Shown in pieces: positions 47,086-57,585 of a DNA stretch of 64,000 nt (its first letter is position 1; each line of letters begins with the position of its first letter). Made by a program: the position numbers and the translations under genes. Under the pieces are notes generated by a model. The model was not told the DNA's origin. It saw nothing but the letters and a program-made list of their open reading frames with translations, and did no database searches. The stretch covers positions 1 to 64,000 of the forward strand of contig JAANBB010000020.1 in assembly GCA_014621425.1 (NCBI GenBank), given 5' to 3'. Source of the stretch: Cylindrodendrum hubeiense. Taxonomy: Eukaryota > Ascomycota > Sordariomycetes > Hypocreales > Nectriaceae.

Positions 47086-47994
47086 CTAAGCTAGCCAATA
47101 GGCCTCCAACTGCTCTTTCGTCCTGGTCGCAACTAGCTGATGCCGGTTCTCCTCCCATTTCACACCACCTTCTCCAAACTGATTGCTGAGATGGCCCAAA
47201 AAGAAATCCGTATTCTTTTCTGCTTTAGGGAATGCATTCTTGAATGTGTCAAATAGCTCCTGCACCCCGGGCTTCTTCGTCGCATTCTCAATTTTTTCTT
47301 CAAACAAATCAAGATACTTCTTAGTATGCTCCAAATCCGCCTTCGCATCCAACTCCCACCCATCGTCCAGGTGGCCGGGTATAATAGTCGTTGGTTCGAG
47401 GCCTTCGATCAACGCGAGTGTTTTCCTCCAAGCTGCTAAAATGGTAGGAGTCTCAATCTCTTCGACCCAGAGGTGTGTACAGCGCGCATAGATGACGTCG
47501 CCGCAGATAATTGTTCGCTCGGACGGGAGCCAGAAGAGGGTGCCATCGACGCAGTCGCCCTGAAGAGGGCCCAGCAGCACGATGGGAGAGCTCTCGTTTC
47601 CGTCGAGCACGAAGAAGCTGTGGTGAAATTCGTCGGGCTTACGGGGAGCCGCTGGCACCTTGTCAGCGCCGACCACTGTTGGCCAGTACTTTACTTTCTC
47701 GTCATATTCGCGATCAATAGCAGCACGGACGTAGGGTGCTGCGTAAAACCTCGCCTCTGGGAACGCTTTGAGGATTGGATTTGCGCTAAAGTAGTGATCC
47801 GGGTGGTGGTGTGTTACAAAGACGGCTTTGAGCGGCAGCGTTGTTGTCTTTCTGATCCAAGATACCACGCTGTTGGCATCGGGTATGAGGAAAGGTGGGT
47901 CGATCAAGGCACAGTACTTGCTGCCGGCAATGAGAGTAGTGACCGAAGAGAGTCCTTCTACCGAAGAGCAATGGAGATGGGTTGTGAGGGGCAT
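47086..47994 (-). CDS. Metallo-beta-lactamase-fold hydrolase
   Basis: Single exon, 302 residues. The metal-binding motif H-x-H-x-D-H is H62, H64, D66 and H67 (THHHPDHYFSA). Further ligands are the aspartate in CGDVIYARCTHLW and the histidine in IIPGHLDDGW. This set is typical of zinc hydrolases acting on lactones, thioesters or similar bonds. No signal peptide is present. The Gly/Ser start, LIAGSKYCALIDPPF, resembles quorum-lactonase-like and other small hydrolases, but the substrate cannot be read. It sits beside a Zn2Cys6 regulator transcribed in the same direction. Confidence 0.9.
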   Translation of the reverse strand: MPLTTHLHCSSVEGLSSVTTLIAGSKYCALIDPPFLIPDANSVVSWIRKTTTLPLKAVFVTHHHPDHYFSANPILKAFPEARFYAAPYVRAAIDREYDEKVKYWPTVVGADKVPAAPRKPDEFHHSFFVLDGNESSPIVLLGPLQGDCVDGTLFWLPSERTIICGDVIYARCTHLWVEEIETPTILAAWRKTLALIEGLEPTTIIPGHLDDGWELDAKADLEHTKKYLDLFEEKIENATKKPGVQELFDTFKNAFPKAEKNTDFFLGHLSNQFGEGGVKWEENRHQLVATRTKEQLEAYWLA

Positions 47995-48824
47995 GGTGAT
48001 GTCGCAAATGCGTTGGGCCGCAATGTCTGGGGCGGAGCGAATGGCAAGGAAGGGGATGAAGAACTGGTGATAAGATTATAGGGGAGCTCTGTGTGGTACT
48101 TGAGCTCCTAAGGGTGCATCCTGGCAGCTAAGTAGTCTCATAATCTCCTCGAGGTTCTCCACACTAACCGAGTGATCTCGGTCTCCGCCCCTAGTTGCCT
48201 CATCGGGAGTTCTGAGTGCTGACACGGTGACCACGGCAAGGGGAAATGCGGGGATGCGGGGTATTTTGCCAAGGCAATGCAGAAGCAACTCCCGGCACCA
48301 ATAATAGCTTTGTGACTTTAGGGGTTCGATGGACTGGGAATTACCTCAGGTGGTGGAAACTAAACCCTTTAGCCTTGGGGCGTTGACGCTAGAAGGGCCA
48401 AGATCCTGGGGCTAGAGTCAGCCGAGGGAATCGAGCGGGACGAACGGAACACTTATTCGGATTACGCGGCTCTATGGTAGCAGGATGCGACACCCTAAAA
48501 GCGGCTGATGGCGATAAACGCGTATTGACCCATGTGATATTTGGATGGGACCGGACATTAGAGTTTGCGCCTCACAAGCAAGGAGAGCACGCTATGCCTT
48601 CAACAGCCCAATTCCCAAGGTAATTCAACCTGCAAGGATCACTCCGGCATTTTCAACCCAGGCAAAGGCGGGGATACGCGGATGTGAAATCCGGCAATTC
48701 TACTTGCAACATGTAGCTATCTTCATCTTCAATATCATTGCGAACTCGTTCAGCAAATAGAGTGCTATAAAAGACCATCGATCGCTCTCTGTGCCTCGAT
48801 ACCACCCACAGCAAACCTTCAGCA
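47995..48824. promoter_or_regulatory. Intergenic between divergent hydrolase and MFS genes
   Basis: About 830 bases. It holds the promoter of the minus-strand hydrolase on the left and of the plus-strand MFS gene on the right. No coding content was recognised. Confidence 0.5.
48766..48772 (+). promoter_or_regulatory. TATA box of the MFS gene
   Basis: TATAAAA lies 59 bases before the ATG at 48825 and is followed by a pyrimidine-rich leader, a common arrangement in fungi. Confidence 0.55.
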
Positions 48825-50701
48825 ATGGGAGTCCCGCTTGACGCAATGACTATCGATATGTCTCAAAGCAAAACGAACGTTGCCGAAATTGAGCATAGAT
48901 GCTCTACACCTCCTGGCGAGCTCGACGAAAGCCAGAGCCGCGATGGTGTCTTGTTGGACGTCGGCGCCGCCCATTTACAGAGCACCGGACAACTGCGTCT
49001 GGCAAAGGATGGACATGTAAGCAAATCCCCATCGGTATTCTCAGCAGCTCGTTTAGTACATATCCTAACTGGAATTACAGACAGTCCTCGTCCCACAGCC
49101 GTCAGATGACCCGAACGACCCTTTGAATTGGTCTTGGTTTAAAAAGCACATGATACTCTTCATCACAGCCTTCTCTGCTTTTTGCTGCGACTTTGGCTCT
49201 TCCGCTGGAGTCGCCTGTATATTTCCTCAAGCACTGGAATGGCACATGGATCCCAACAAGGTCAATGAAGCCGGTAATCTAAATGTTTTGATGATGTAGG
49301 TACTGCGGCAGAGAATCGACCGAAATGACGACGCTAATGTTTGACAGCGGTATTGGGGGTCTCCTGTGGATTCCATTTTCGTACTTTTGGGGAAGAGGCC
49401 CCGTTCTCTTTTGGACAACACTATGCGGCGGCCTCTTCACGTTAGGTTGCACATTGACGACATCATTCAGCACCTTCTATGCTCTCCGTGCGCTTATGGG
49501 TCTAACCCTAACCATCTGCCAATCCCTTGGCCCAGCATATATCCAAGATATGTAAGGTTATATACGGTCCCTATCAAGGTCTCCAGTTATTAATGTTGAG
49601 CTAGGTTCTTCTTGCATGAGCATGCACGGAAGCTCGGTCTCTGGGCATGCATATTCATGTTGTCGCCATACATGGGCCCCCTCTGTGCCAATTTCATCAT
49701 CGATGGGACCGGAGGCTGGCGTCCGGTTTTTTGGCTCATCTTTGCCGTTATTTGTTTCGACTTGGTTCTTATCATTGCTTTCGCGGATGAATCTTGGTAT
49801 CGACGTGACATCGCCCCCGTTGAGCAGCCACCCAGGGGGCATAGGCTAGTTCGGCTGGTTGGTCTTTGGCGTTTTCAGGCGCCAAACTCTTACTTCATTC
49901 CTGTTGGAAAGAGTTGGAGGCGGCTTACTATAGTTCTGATCAAACCCATCATCATTCCCGCGATGGTCTATCAAGCATTGACATTCATGTGGGCAATTGG
50001 TTCGTTACAGGGCGCTTCAACTTGGAGGTCATGACTAACTGTGCCAATAGGTATCAACATTACCTCTTCAATTCTCTTTGCGACACCGACAGCTCTAGGT
50101 GGCTACGGATATGGCCCTAAAGCTTTAGGCTTTCTGTACTTCACACCGCTCGTTGCGGTCGTCCTTGGCGAGGTACTTGGTCACTTCGCAAATGACTGGA
50201 TAGCGAATCGATTTATCCGCAATCACCAGGGCCGCTTCGTCCCAGAGGCGCGACTGGTCATGAATTTCTTTTCCATATTCCTAATGGTACCGGTAAGAGC
50301 CTCACCCACATTCAATGTTTCTACATTTTGGCCTTGGCTAATCAAAATAGGGACTGGTATTGGTGGGCCAAGCACTGGAAAACCATCTCAACATATCGGC
50401 TGTCATCATGGGCTGGGGCATATTCGTCTTCGGTACAATGATCTCAGTGGTGGCAATTACGGCATACCTACTTGATTCTTACCCAGGAGCCGCTTGTGAA
50501 GTTGCTGGCTTTCTCAACTTCGCCCGAACTATCGGCGGTTTTGCTGTGGGATACTTCCAGCAGCCATGGGGCGAAAAGCAGGGCTACGGTACAAGTTTTG
50601 GCATTCAGGCGGCTATTTTAGGAGTCGCTCTGGCTATACTGGTCATTCTTTATGCATTCGGTAAGAAGATGAGGTTGAGAGGAGGGCAAGTGAAGTTCTA
50701 A
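48825..50701 (+). CDS. MFS transporter, DHA1-like
   Basis: Six exons (48825-49016, 49081-49295, 49348-49551, 49605-49999, 50051-50292, 50351-50701) encode 532 residues. The hydrophilic N-terminus of about 70 residues ends at the family motif DPNDPLNWSWFKKHMIL. TM segments follow, with GIGGLLWIPFSYFWGRGPV (motif A region), RALMGLTLTICQSLGPAYI, the loop EHARKLGLWAC, GTGGWRPVFW and the C-terminal FLNFARTIGGFAVGYFQQPW. This is the drug:H+ antiporter-1 type seen in polyamine and multidrug transporters of fungi. It would export, or in some members import, small organic molecules at the plasma membrane. All introns are 50-65 bases. It is divergent from the hydrolase. Confidence 0.9.
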
Positions 50702-51678
50702 GGATTTACTGAGAGCTCCTTTAAAAGTCTCGTCTAAATAGTAGCATCACCATGCATTAGGAAAAGCCAAATGTACCTGATTAACTCTGGAGCTGTTGTC
50801 GACGATTCTTCTGACCCTTGCGACCCTCGCGATATTCAGTTTCACCTGTTAACCTAATGATCCTTTGAACATGACGAGGGATTTTTATAATCCATTCTTG
50901 AGAGCATTATATCCCTTCAATCTGACCACCTTCACCAATGCCGCTGGAAACCAGAGCTATTAATCAGGTACGAGAGTCTCCGCCCAACAGCAATGCATTT
51001 TCAGTGCCGTCTCCTCTAGCCAGCGCAGTCACCTTCGCTGCAATAAGGGCAGTCGTTTTGAACTTTACCAAGACTCAGACATCGTCATAATTACTTGGAT
51101 GGCTGTCATGATCACGGGGCACGAAAGGCGGTCAGTTAATATAGCAGATGAGGAATGGATCTGAAGTAGCGGAGCCTCTCAGAGGAGGCCACCTCGTCTC
51201 GTTCGCATTATGTCTATTATCTTATTCTCCATATTATTCGCCCGGGATATCGTGTATTATGGGCCTCTAAATGCTCCTTGTCCCCGCGACATAGCACTTG
51301 TAGTTCCATTCCCTAACCAACCCGGATATTTTCCGGGATCCCGCATTCTGGATTCATCATCAATCCACAGACTGATAGGTCCGAAAACGCACGCGTCTAT
51401 CTCGGGATGCACACCTGGAGCTTCTTTCGTCCGTTTCCTAGTATTCGGGAGCATCATTGATTTTGCTCAATCTAATACTTCAATATTAATAACCGATCAC
51501 CAGGACAGGATCATCCGTCGTCGTCATCTTGGGGGTTTGGCTCATTTACCTCTGAGAATAGGCTTTTGATTGAACCAAACAGGGCGTGACTGCTGCATCT
51601 CCCGCACAAGAGACTGGAATCGCTCAATACGATGTAAGCAAGCAGTTGATGCTAGTGTCTCCTCGTGTAGCCGGGGCT
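50702..51678. other. Intergenic between convergent genes
   Basis: About 980 bases. A 119-codon frame at 51210-51569 (plus) has no recognisable motif and is treated as non-coding. I see nothing else. Confidence 0.45.
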
Positions 51679-52257
51679 TCATTGGTAGAGTGTCCCATCA
51701 AAGTAGGACTTGCATACTTCGTCCACAAGCCTTTGAGTGATCTGGTTGTGGATCCTGTCAACGCTTCTAGCAGTAAAGCGCATCAACATGGTATTGGCAT
51801 CGGTGAGCACCTCCTCGTACAGTTCCCACTCCTCTCCAACCTCAGTAGCTGGGCTGGAGGTGGCGGTCTCCGGGCTGGCGGGGGATGCGGGGGAGGCGAC
51901 GTCTCGACGGCGAACGGTCCATCGAGCCCAGACGAGGATGCCGGCGTTGGCATTGGCGCGAGAGGAAATGCCATCAGGAAAAGACTGGAAGACAACAGGC
52001 CATCTGGTTTCTCTGGAGACGCCCGGGAGGAGGCGGGTGATTTCGTGGACCTGGAAGCTGCGGACCGTATCGTCCCAGGGTCCAAAGAAGGGGTCGTTGG
52101 CGATGCAGCTGGGGTCAGCAGGGATTTCTTCGAAACCGGCGACATGGTCATTAAGCCTTAAGGTTGGGACGTAGGTTTGGATGAAGGCGACGACGACTTG
52201 TGGCGGTAGATTGATGGGGATGGGGATAGCAACGATCGTGTAGTGCTGCGACCGCAT
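51679..52257 (-). CDS. Uncharacterised fungal protein (DUF7053-like)
   Basis: Single exon, 192 residues, starting MRSQHYTIVAIPIPINLPPQ. The visible pattern is a beta-rich small domain: VVVAFIQTYVPTLRLNDHV, FEEIPADPSC, a WDDTVRSFQVHEITRLLPG segment, an Ala/Ser/Pro linker, then EEWELYEEVLTDANTMLMRF and a C-terminal helix. This resembles the fungal DUF7053 group, whose role is unknown, possibly a lipid-binding-like fold. It has no signal peptide or membrane helix. The opposite strand is also open over most of the gene, but its product has low complexity. Confidence 0.65.
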   Translation of the reverse strand: MRSQHYTIVAIPIPINLPPQVVVAFIQTYVPTLRLNDHVAGFEEIPADPSCIANDPFFGPWDDTVRSFQVHEITRLLPGVSRETRWPVVFQSFPDGISSRANANAGILVWARWTVRRRDVASPASPASPETATSSPATEVGEEWELYEEVLTDANTMLMRFTARSVDRIHNQITQRLVDEVCKSYFDGTLYQ

Positions 52258-54412
52258 TGCAGCCTCGGTGGTGTATGTGGGTGTATGTGTAGTGTAGAAG
52301 AAGCCTCAGTATCGGTATATGGAGGAGGCTAGCACCTAGATATCCAGTAGCCGCAGTATCCGCTCAGATGGAAACCGTAGCAGCCGCCCATGTAGGACAT
52401 TTGGTTGGGCGTGTTGGGGAGTTGTGACGGGATCCAAGTTCGTGATTGGGAGCCACCAAAGTACCGAGGCACTGTCAGCAGCGAGTCCGTCAAAGCTGCC
52501 CCACGTGAACGGCGGCCCACAAACGGCGGGGGGCCAATTTAGATGGAGATGGTGACTCGCTTAATTGTGGCGGGATGCCCAAGAGAGAGTCCAAGAGTCC
52601 AGACCAACACGGGGAGACAACGATGACGATTCAACGATGACGATTCAGAGATGAGGGGAACTGGCAACTCAGCCAGTTTTGGGGACTCGTTCATCTCACG
52701 TCTCACGTGGGCAACTGCCGGGCCTTACCTCCGTCTTATCTCACGCGCAGGGGCCTTTCTTGATTCCTGACCTTCAGCTCTCCACCTTGGGTGCGTCCAT
52801 TGGCAGACGCGCCGTGCGAGGTGAGACTGCGGGCAAGTGTGGGTGAGACCGAGAGCAAATGTGGGTGAGACTCGCGATCGCCGATCGTCCGGTTCCACGG
52901 CGCAGTCTCGGATTAAGTATTGGCTGGATCCACCGCTCCGGCGCAGCCAAGCAGCCTCCCACGTACATTATCCGGTGCAGACGCCCATCCAATTTGATGC
53001 CCACGGCCATGGACTCGATGGAGGTGTGGAGATGAGGCCGGACCTGGGCAATTGCCCGAACCCGCCAAATTGCAGCTACACAGCTGCCCAGAGCGGTCAC
53101 TGCGCGCCTCTCATTCGGCGCTGAAGATCCCCGGAACATGACGCCAATGTCCCAATGTCACATGGAGAAGCAATTCCCCTACGCGATGTGCAAGCGCCGA
53201 ACGAAAAGAAATTAGTACAGCGCTCGCGCCGGGGCCTTCCGACGCCACCTCGTGGCCAGAACCCGCCGTGCTTGAGAAGATCAGGCTAATGCCGATTTTT
53301 ACTTATTTGGAGGTATAGACGAGCATTCACTTTCCGAAACTACGCGGGCACCACCCAGTCTGCCGAAATTCCGACATATCAGCGGAGAGACGGAAGAAAT
53401 GTTAGCACTGCGTTATACCGCTTACTCATGGCAGCTAAGAAGAGGGTTCGGGTTAGCATTGAGTAGCATGCGGAAGACTTCGGCATGGCCGGGAAACTAG
53501 GCATGCCAAGTGTAGCTGTAGGACAGCTAGCGCGATTGCGGCGTCCGGCAATCTTTACTAAGATGCCCTCCAGGCGATGTGACGAGGGCGACAAGTTGCA
53601 CTATTGGTTCGTAGCTTGTAACACTTGCGTTGCATTGCCTGTCGCCCCCTGCATGGTGCGTTGATGCACTCGACACACATGTCATTATCTGCAGCCACCT
53701 ATCCCAGGTGCCGGAGAAGGGGAAAACTATTGGATGAGAATTTGACGACAAGAGATTTAGGCTGATGTTGGTGTGATATAATGAACTATGATAAAGACAG
53801 ATATATCCCCTCTTAATTGACCAACGGAGGATGAGTAGCCTTTGGGAAAACCCAGGGGGATGCTACTCACTAACATCCCGCGATAAAATGCATACCGCAG
53901 ACTTACAGTCCATATTATGGGGAAACAATCGATTAATACAATCGAGCGCATACACCCGATACAAAACTATCACAAAGAGCAGCACTGAAACTGTCGAAGC
54001 CTTTTTGAAACCGCAAGTTGATGCATGTCGTCATTGTCGATGAGGAAGACGCGGGTTGCGAGAATAAGTCCCGTAGTTCTGCAAAGCAAACTAAGCCTAA
54101 TACAAGCCCGAATTGGAGAGGGCCGAGTCAAAGATGAGAGCTAAGCATCTGGAAACGTGACCAGCGTAGGCAGCAAGACCCACCAGTCATCAGAACAGAC
54201 GTCGTAACCCCGCAGGACTAACCGATAACGTGTCATGACACATTGAGCGTCCAGACGTTAGATCATTCTCTCAAAAGCGCCTTGTTCAGTCGCCAGAATT
54301 GAAGGTTACGTCGGGAGATTAAGAAACTTGATCTTGCTGCTCTTCTCACGGGACCATTGCGGGCAGAATCAACGTATTCAACCCTCGTTCAACCGGCATC
54401 AACCACGCAACC
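52258..54412. other. Long intergenic region
   Basis: About 2.15 kb between divergent genes. The short frames (52774-53139 minus, 53831-54043 plus) have no family signature. A near-duplicate phrase (AGTGTGGGTGAGACCGAGAGCAAATGTGGGTGAGAC-like) occurs at 52830-52870, and ACGATGACGATTCA is directly repeated near 52620-52650. I see no gene. Confidence 0.45.
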
Positions 54413-55159
54413 ATGGCCTTGCGATCGATCGACAGCGAAGAAAACAAACGGCGGATGCAAGATGGAGAGCTATACTATGCGTTTACCGATGACCTGATCC
54501 GCGATCGGCGGAAGTGTTCCAAAGCATTCAGAAAGTTCAATTCGGCAGACGACGTGGATCGGCGCGCTCTCGTCGAGATGTGGAAGGAGTAACAAATACC
54601 TCAGTGCCAAGTGTCTCTTTCATAACAGCTAACTCTTGATTAAGTATTAATTGCGATACTACTGAGCTCCCTCCGAAGGCATCGACCCCAGAAGAGGACG
54701 AAGACCTGCTCGAGAACTGGCCATGGATTGAAGGCCCCATACGAGTGGATTATGGCTACAATCTCAAGTACATCTCTAACCCCCTAAGTCTTTGATCTGG
54801 TATCTAATATTATCAGGATTGGAGAAGGCGTATTCATAAATTACAACAGCGCCTGGGTCGATACATGCCTCATCACGATTGGTGCCCGTACCATCATGGG
54901 GCCAAACTGCTCGTTCTATAGCGGAGCTCACCCGCTGGACGGGGAAGTGCGGAACGGTACTCGAGGCCCAGAATTTGGAAAGCCAATCACAGTTGGCGAG
55001 GACTGCTGGTTTGGTGGCAACTGCATTGTGTTGCCAGGCGTGACTATAGGAAAAGGCGTGACTATTGGCGCTGGAAGTGTCGTGACCAAGGACGTCCCAG
55101 ATCGTGTCGTGGTCGCCGGTAACCCGGCGCGAGTGATTCGTACACTGGACGAGAAATAA
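54413..55159 (+). CDS. Maltose/galactoside O-acetyltransferase (hexapeptide-repeat)
   Basis: Exons 54413-54588, 54645-54767 and 54817-55159 give 213 residues. The N-terminal cap (RRMQDGELYYAFTDDLIRDR) and the left-handed beta-helix turns (ITIGARTIMGPNCSFYSGAH, VGEDCWFGGNCIVLPGVTIG, AGSVVTKDVPDRVVVAGNPA) are those of the maltose/nodulation-L acetyltransferase family. The catalytic histidine is in SGAHPLDGE. The trimeric enzyme transfers acetyl from acetyl-CoA to the 6-hydroxyl of a sugar, in the cytosol. The start ATG is in good context (GCAACCATGGCC). Length is normal. Confidence 0.93.
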
Positions 55160-55959
55160 TTAACTGGTGCGTCATGGCTACTGAGATGTGAGCGGTTGAG
55201 TCTGGCTTGAAGAATTCAAATCACACCATCTTCAACTCAAATATATAAGCCATGAGATAAACAGTCTCTGCAGATAGATATAGTCATTCTTTTTTTTTAT
55301 CGTGCGTATACAGTTGTGGCTTGATCCATTGAGCCTAATAAGGAAATGATGTTGGGTTTCCCTACCTATCACCTTCACAAAGCGGTCCCGTGCAGACGCC
55401 ACGGGACTACGCCGCCGCCCCTCCGTTTTCATCGCTGCGACATAAATCTATGAGGTATATCGCTATTTGAAATCATTAGCCAAGACATGCAATTTTAGAA
55501 TCCCCTCACCATTCGCACCTGGGGCGAAGTCTACGGCCGGTTGCGAATGGTGGATGAGCCCCTAGTACGATGAAAACGGGCAATCTTGAGCTTTGTAACT
55601 ATTTTCCAGTACAATGATTCGATGTATTGGTGCTACATATTTCTGGCTTATGGCAAATATCGGATGTTGGATGCGAGCTGTCCAGCTTCGAGAATCGATG
55701 CTGACACCAACCACGGAATAAGCAGACAGGGCATATTCGCACTCTCCATGGCAAGCTCTTTTCATTTTGCTACGCACGCCATGATTTGCTCCGTCGGCTC
55801 AGATGGCTGCATGTCAGACTCGTTCTCGTATTCTGCGACGGCGAATAAAACCGGGCCGCGGAGCACATAGCCCGTAGGATTGAGGCACTGCGCCTCTCCC
55901 AACCTTATGGCTCACCTTGAGCACCTCCAGGCCCTTGCTGTCACTCTTCCGGGAACGAG
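55160..55959. other. Intergenic before the decayed secreted-protein gene
   Basis: About 800 bases. The open frame 55586-55870 (plus) could be a remnant of the first exon of the following pseudogene, but it has no signal peptide-like start and no clear link, so it is not called a gene. Confidence 0.4.
55507..55552. repeat. Perfect 11-base inverted repeat
   Basis: CACCATTCGCA at 55507-55517 and TGCGAATGGTG at 55542-55552 are exact reverse complements, 24 bases apart. This could be a paired binding site or a hairpin; nothing nearby decides. Confidence 0.4.
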
Positions 55960-57529
55960 ATGCAGTGCGGTGACGTGGCTAGCCAAGACTGGGACATGGA
56001 TGATCCTGTTAATTCTATTCATGTATCACTCCACTCGGAAACTCAGACAGGCCACCCATCAGGAACACCCCGGGATGATACCGTATTGATGCTTATTATT
56101 GACGGCCGTTTCTACAACTCCAGCGCGCGTGAAGACTATCGTATAAAATGCGATACAGATCATTGCCCATGTCAAAGTGAGTGCATCCCTCTAAAGCAGC
56201 ACCATACCTGCTGTGCTGGGCCATCCCTTCGAGGCAAAAAAGGCCGTGACCACCACATATGTGGCCCTGGTACGTCCCGACTTTGCATCTGAGATAAACT
56301 CCCTTTAACCTTGCTGCTCAATAGGAAAGAAGTGCTGTGGTAAAGGTTGCTGCCGAGAGGGCTGGAAGTGCGCCACAGATGGGCTTTGCCGTCCACCGGC
56401 CCCTGCTCAGCCATCCAACGACTCACGACTTTTGTCACCACCATTATCAAGCCTGTCACTACAACCACAAAGCCTGTATCTACATTCACGCTTGATGATG
56501 GAAAAACGTCCAACGTAGAAATACCGCTTTCTCAAACCGGCACCAATGGCGGTTCTCCTTCACCAGGCAGTACTCCAGGTTCTACTTCAGAGCTTCCTGA
56601 GGACCCTATTTCCACAATGTCGATATATGGCCTTCCCAAAGGTATCACGACTACCCAGTCTTCTGGGGAAACAGTGAGCATCCTAATCAACTGCGATACG
56701 GATGTATGTTGGCTAAGATGAAATGGCAGTTTATCATCAGTGATACAGACACTATCACCACTCTCAGTGCGAGTGGCACATCAGCGGGAAACACCGATGG
56801 ATACACCCAACCAACGTTTCTTCAGATCCAGGCCACACAGATGGTTCGGAGACATTTGATACTTCGGAGCCTGGTTTTCCATCTGGTGCAGTTACTCCGT
56901 CAACTCGGACGGCCAAACTGCCATTTCCAACACGGGCAGAGTTGTCACCATCCCAGCTGGGATCTCGACTCCCATTGTCATGACGGGTGGTGATGGTCAA
57001 GTCTCGACATTATTCCTTCCTGGCGCCACTACAAATCCAGGAACTACTGGCGCGACCGATGTTGGTGCCACGAACGGACCTACGACAATTACGAACCCGA
57101 ACGGTGAGGTTACAACCATTCTCCCACCGGAAACTCAGCCAACAAGCACCGATGCGAGAAGCAAACTCCCTGATGGACCTTCCGCAACAGGGACGCCTTC
57201 AGATACGACCAGTATCTTAGATCCTATCACCATTGCCAATCTAGATGACCAAGCCACCACTATTCTGCCTGAACCCTCGGGTACCGGAGACTACCAATCT
57301 TCCTCCCACTGATACGTCAGATACTACGATTCTCATCCCAACTGTTATCGCCAATCCAAATGGCCAGGTCACCACTGTATTTCTCCCTGAAGGAACCCCA
57401 ACTTCAACTTCAGAGGATCTCACCGTTCCGACAGCAGTAGTAACAACTCTTCCAGATGGACAGGTCACGACTATTTTGCCTCCTGGACGAACCACGATTT
57501 CCACTTATGAAGAGATCATTGTTGTTTGA
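55960..57529 (+). pseudogene. Decayed gene for a Cys-rich, Ser/Thr-rich secreted protein
   Basis: A Cys-rich part (KCDTDHCPCQSECIP, QHHTCCAGP, ICGPG) continues after an intron (56271-56324) as KKCCGKGCCREGWKC and CATDGLC, followed by a proline-rich linker. The following stretch then encodes Ser/Thr/Pro-rich repeats (TTFVTTIIKPVTTTTKP; NPNGEVTTILPPE; NPNGQVTTVFLPEGTP; PDGQVTTILPPG) but in changing frames. Frame jumps are needed near 56400-56430, in 56700-56990 and near 57290. The product would have been a secreted or wall-bound protein with a disulfide-rich head and a mucin-like tail of 'NPNGxVTT' repeats. The original start is not found. Sequencing error is an alternative explanation, but the number of breaks favours decay. 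Confidence 0.6.
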
Positions 57530-57585
57530 GATAAACAAGAAAATCATCATGTTCATGTGAGAAAAGTCACTATCTACTTCAGACT

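Noticed and set aside
51586..52161. 191-codon plus-strand frame opposite the DUF7053-like gene
   Set aside because: Gly/Ala-rich composition arising from the complement of Pro/Ser codons; the minus strand has a protein-like pattern.
55586..55870. 94-codon frame as a possible first exon of the secreted-protein relic
   Set aside because: No convincing signal peptide or splice donor connects it to the Cys-rich part.
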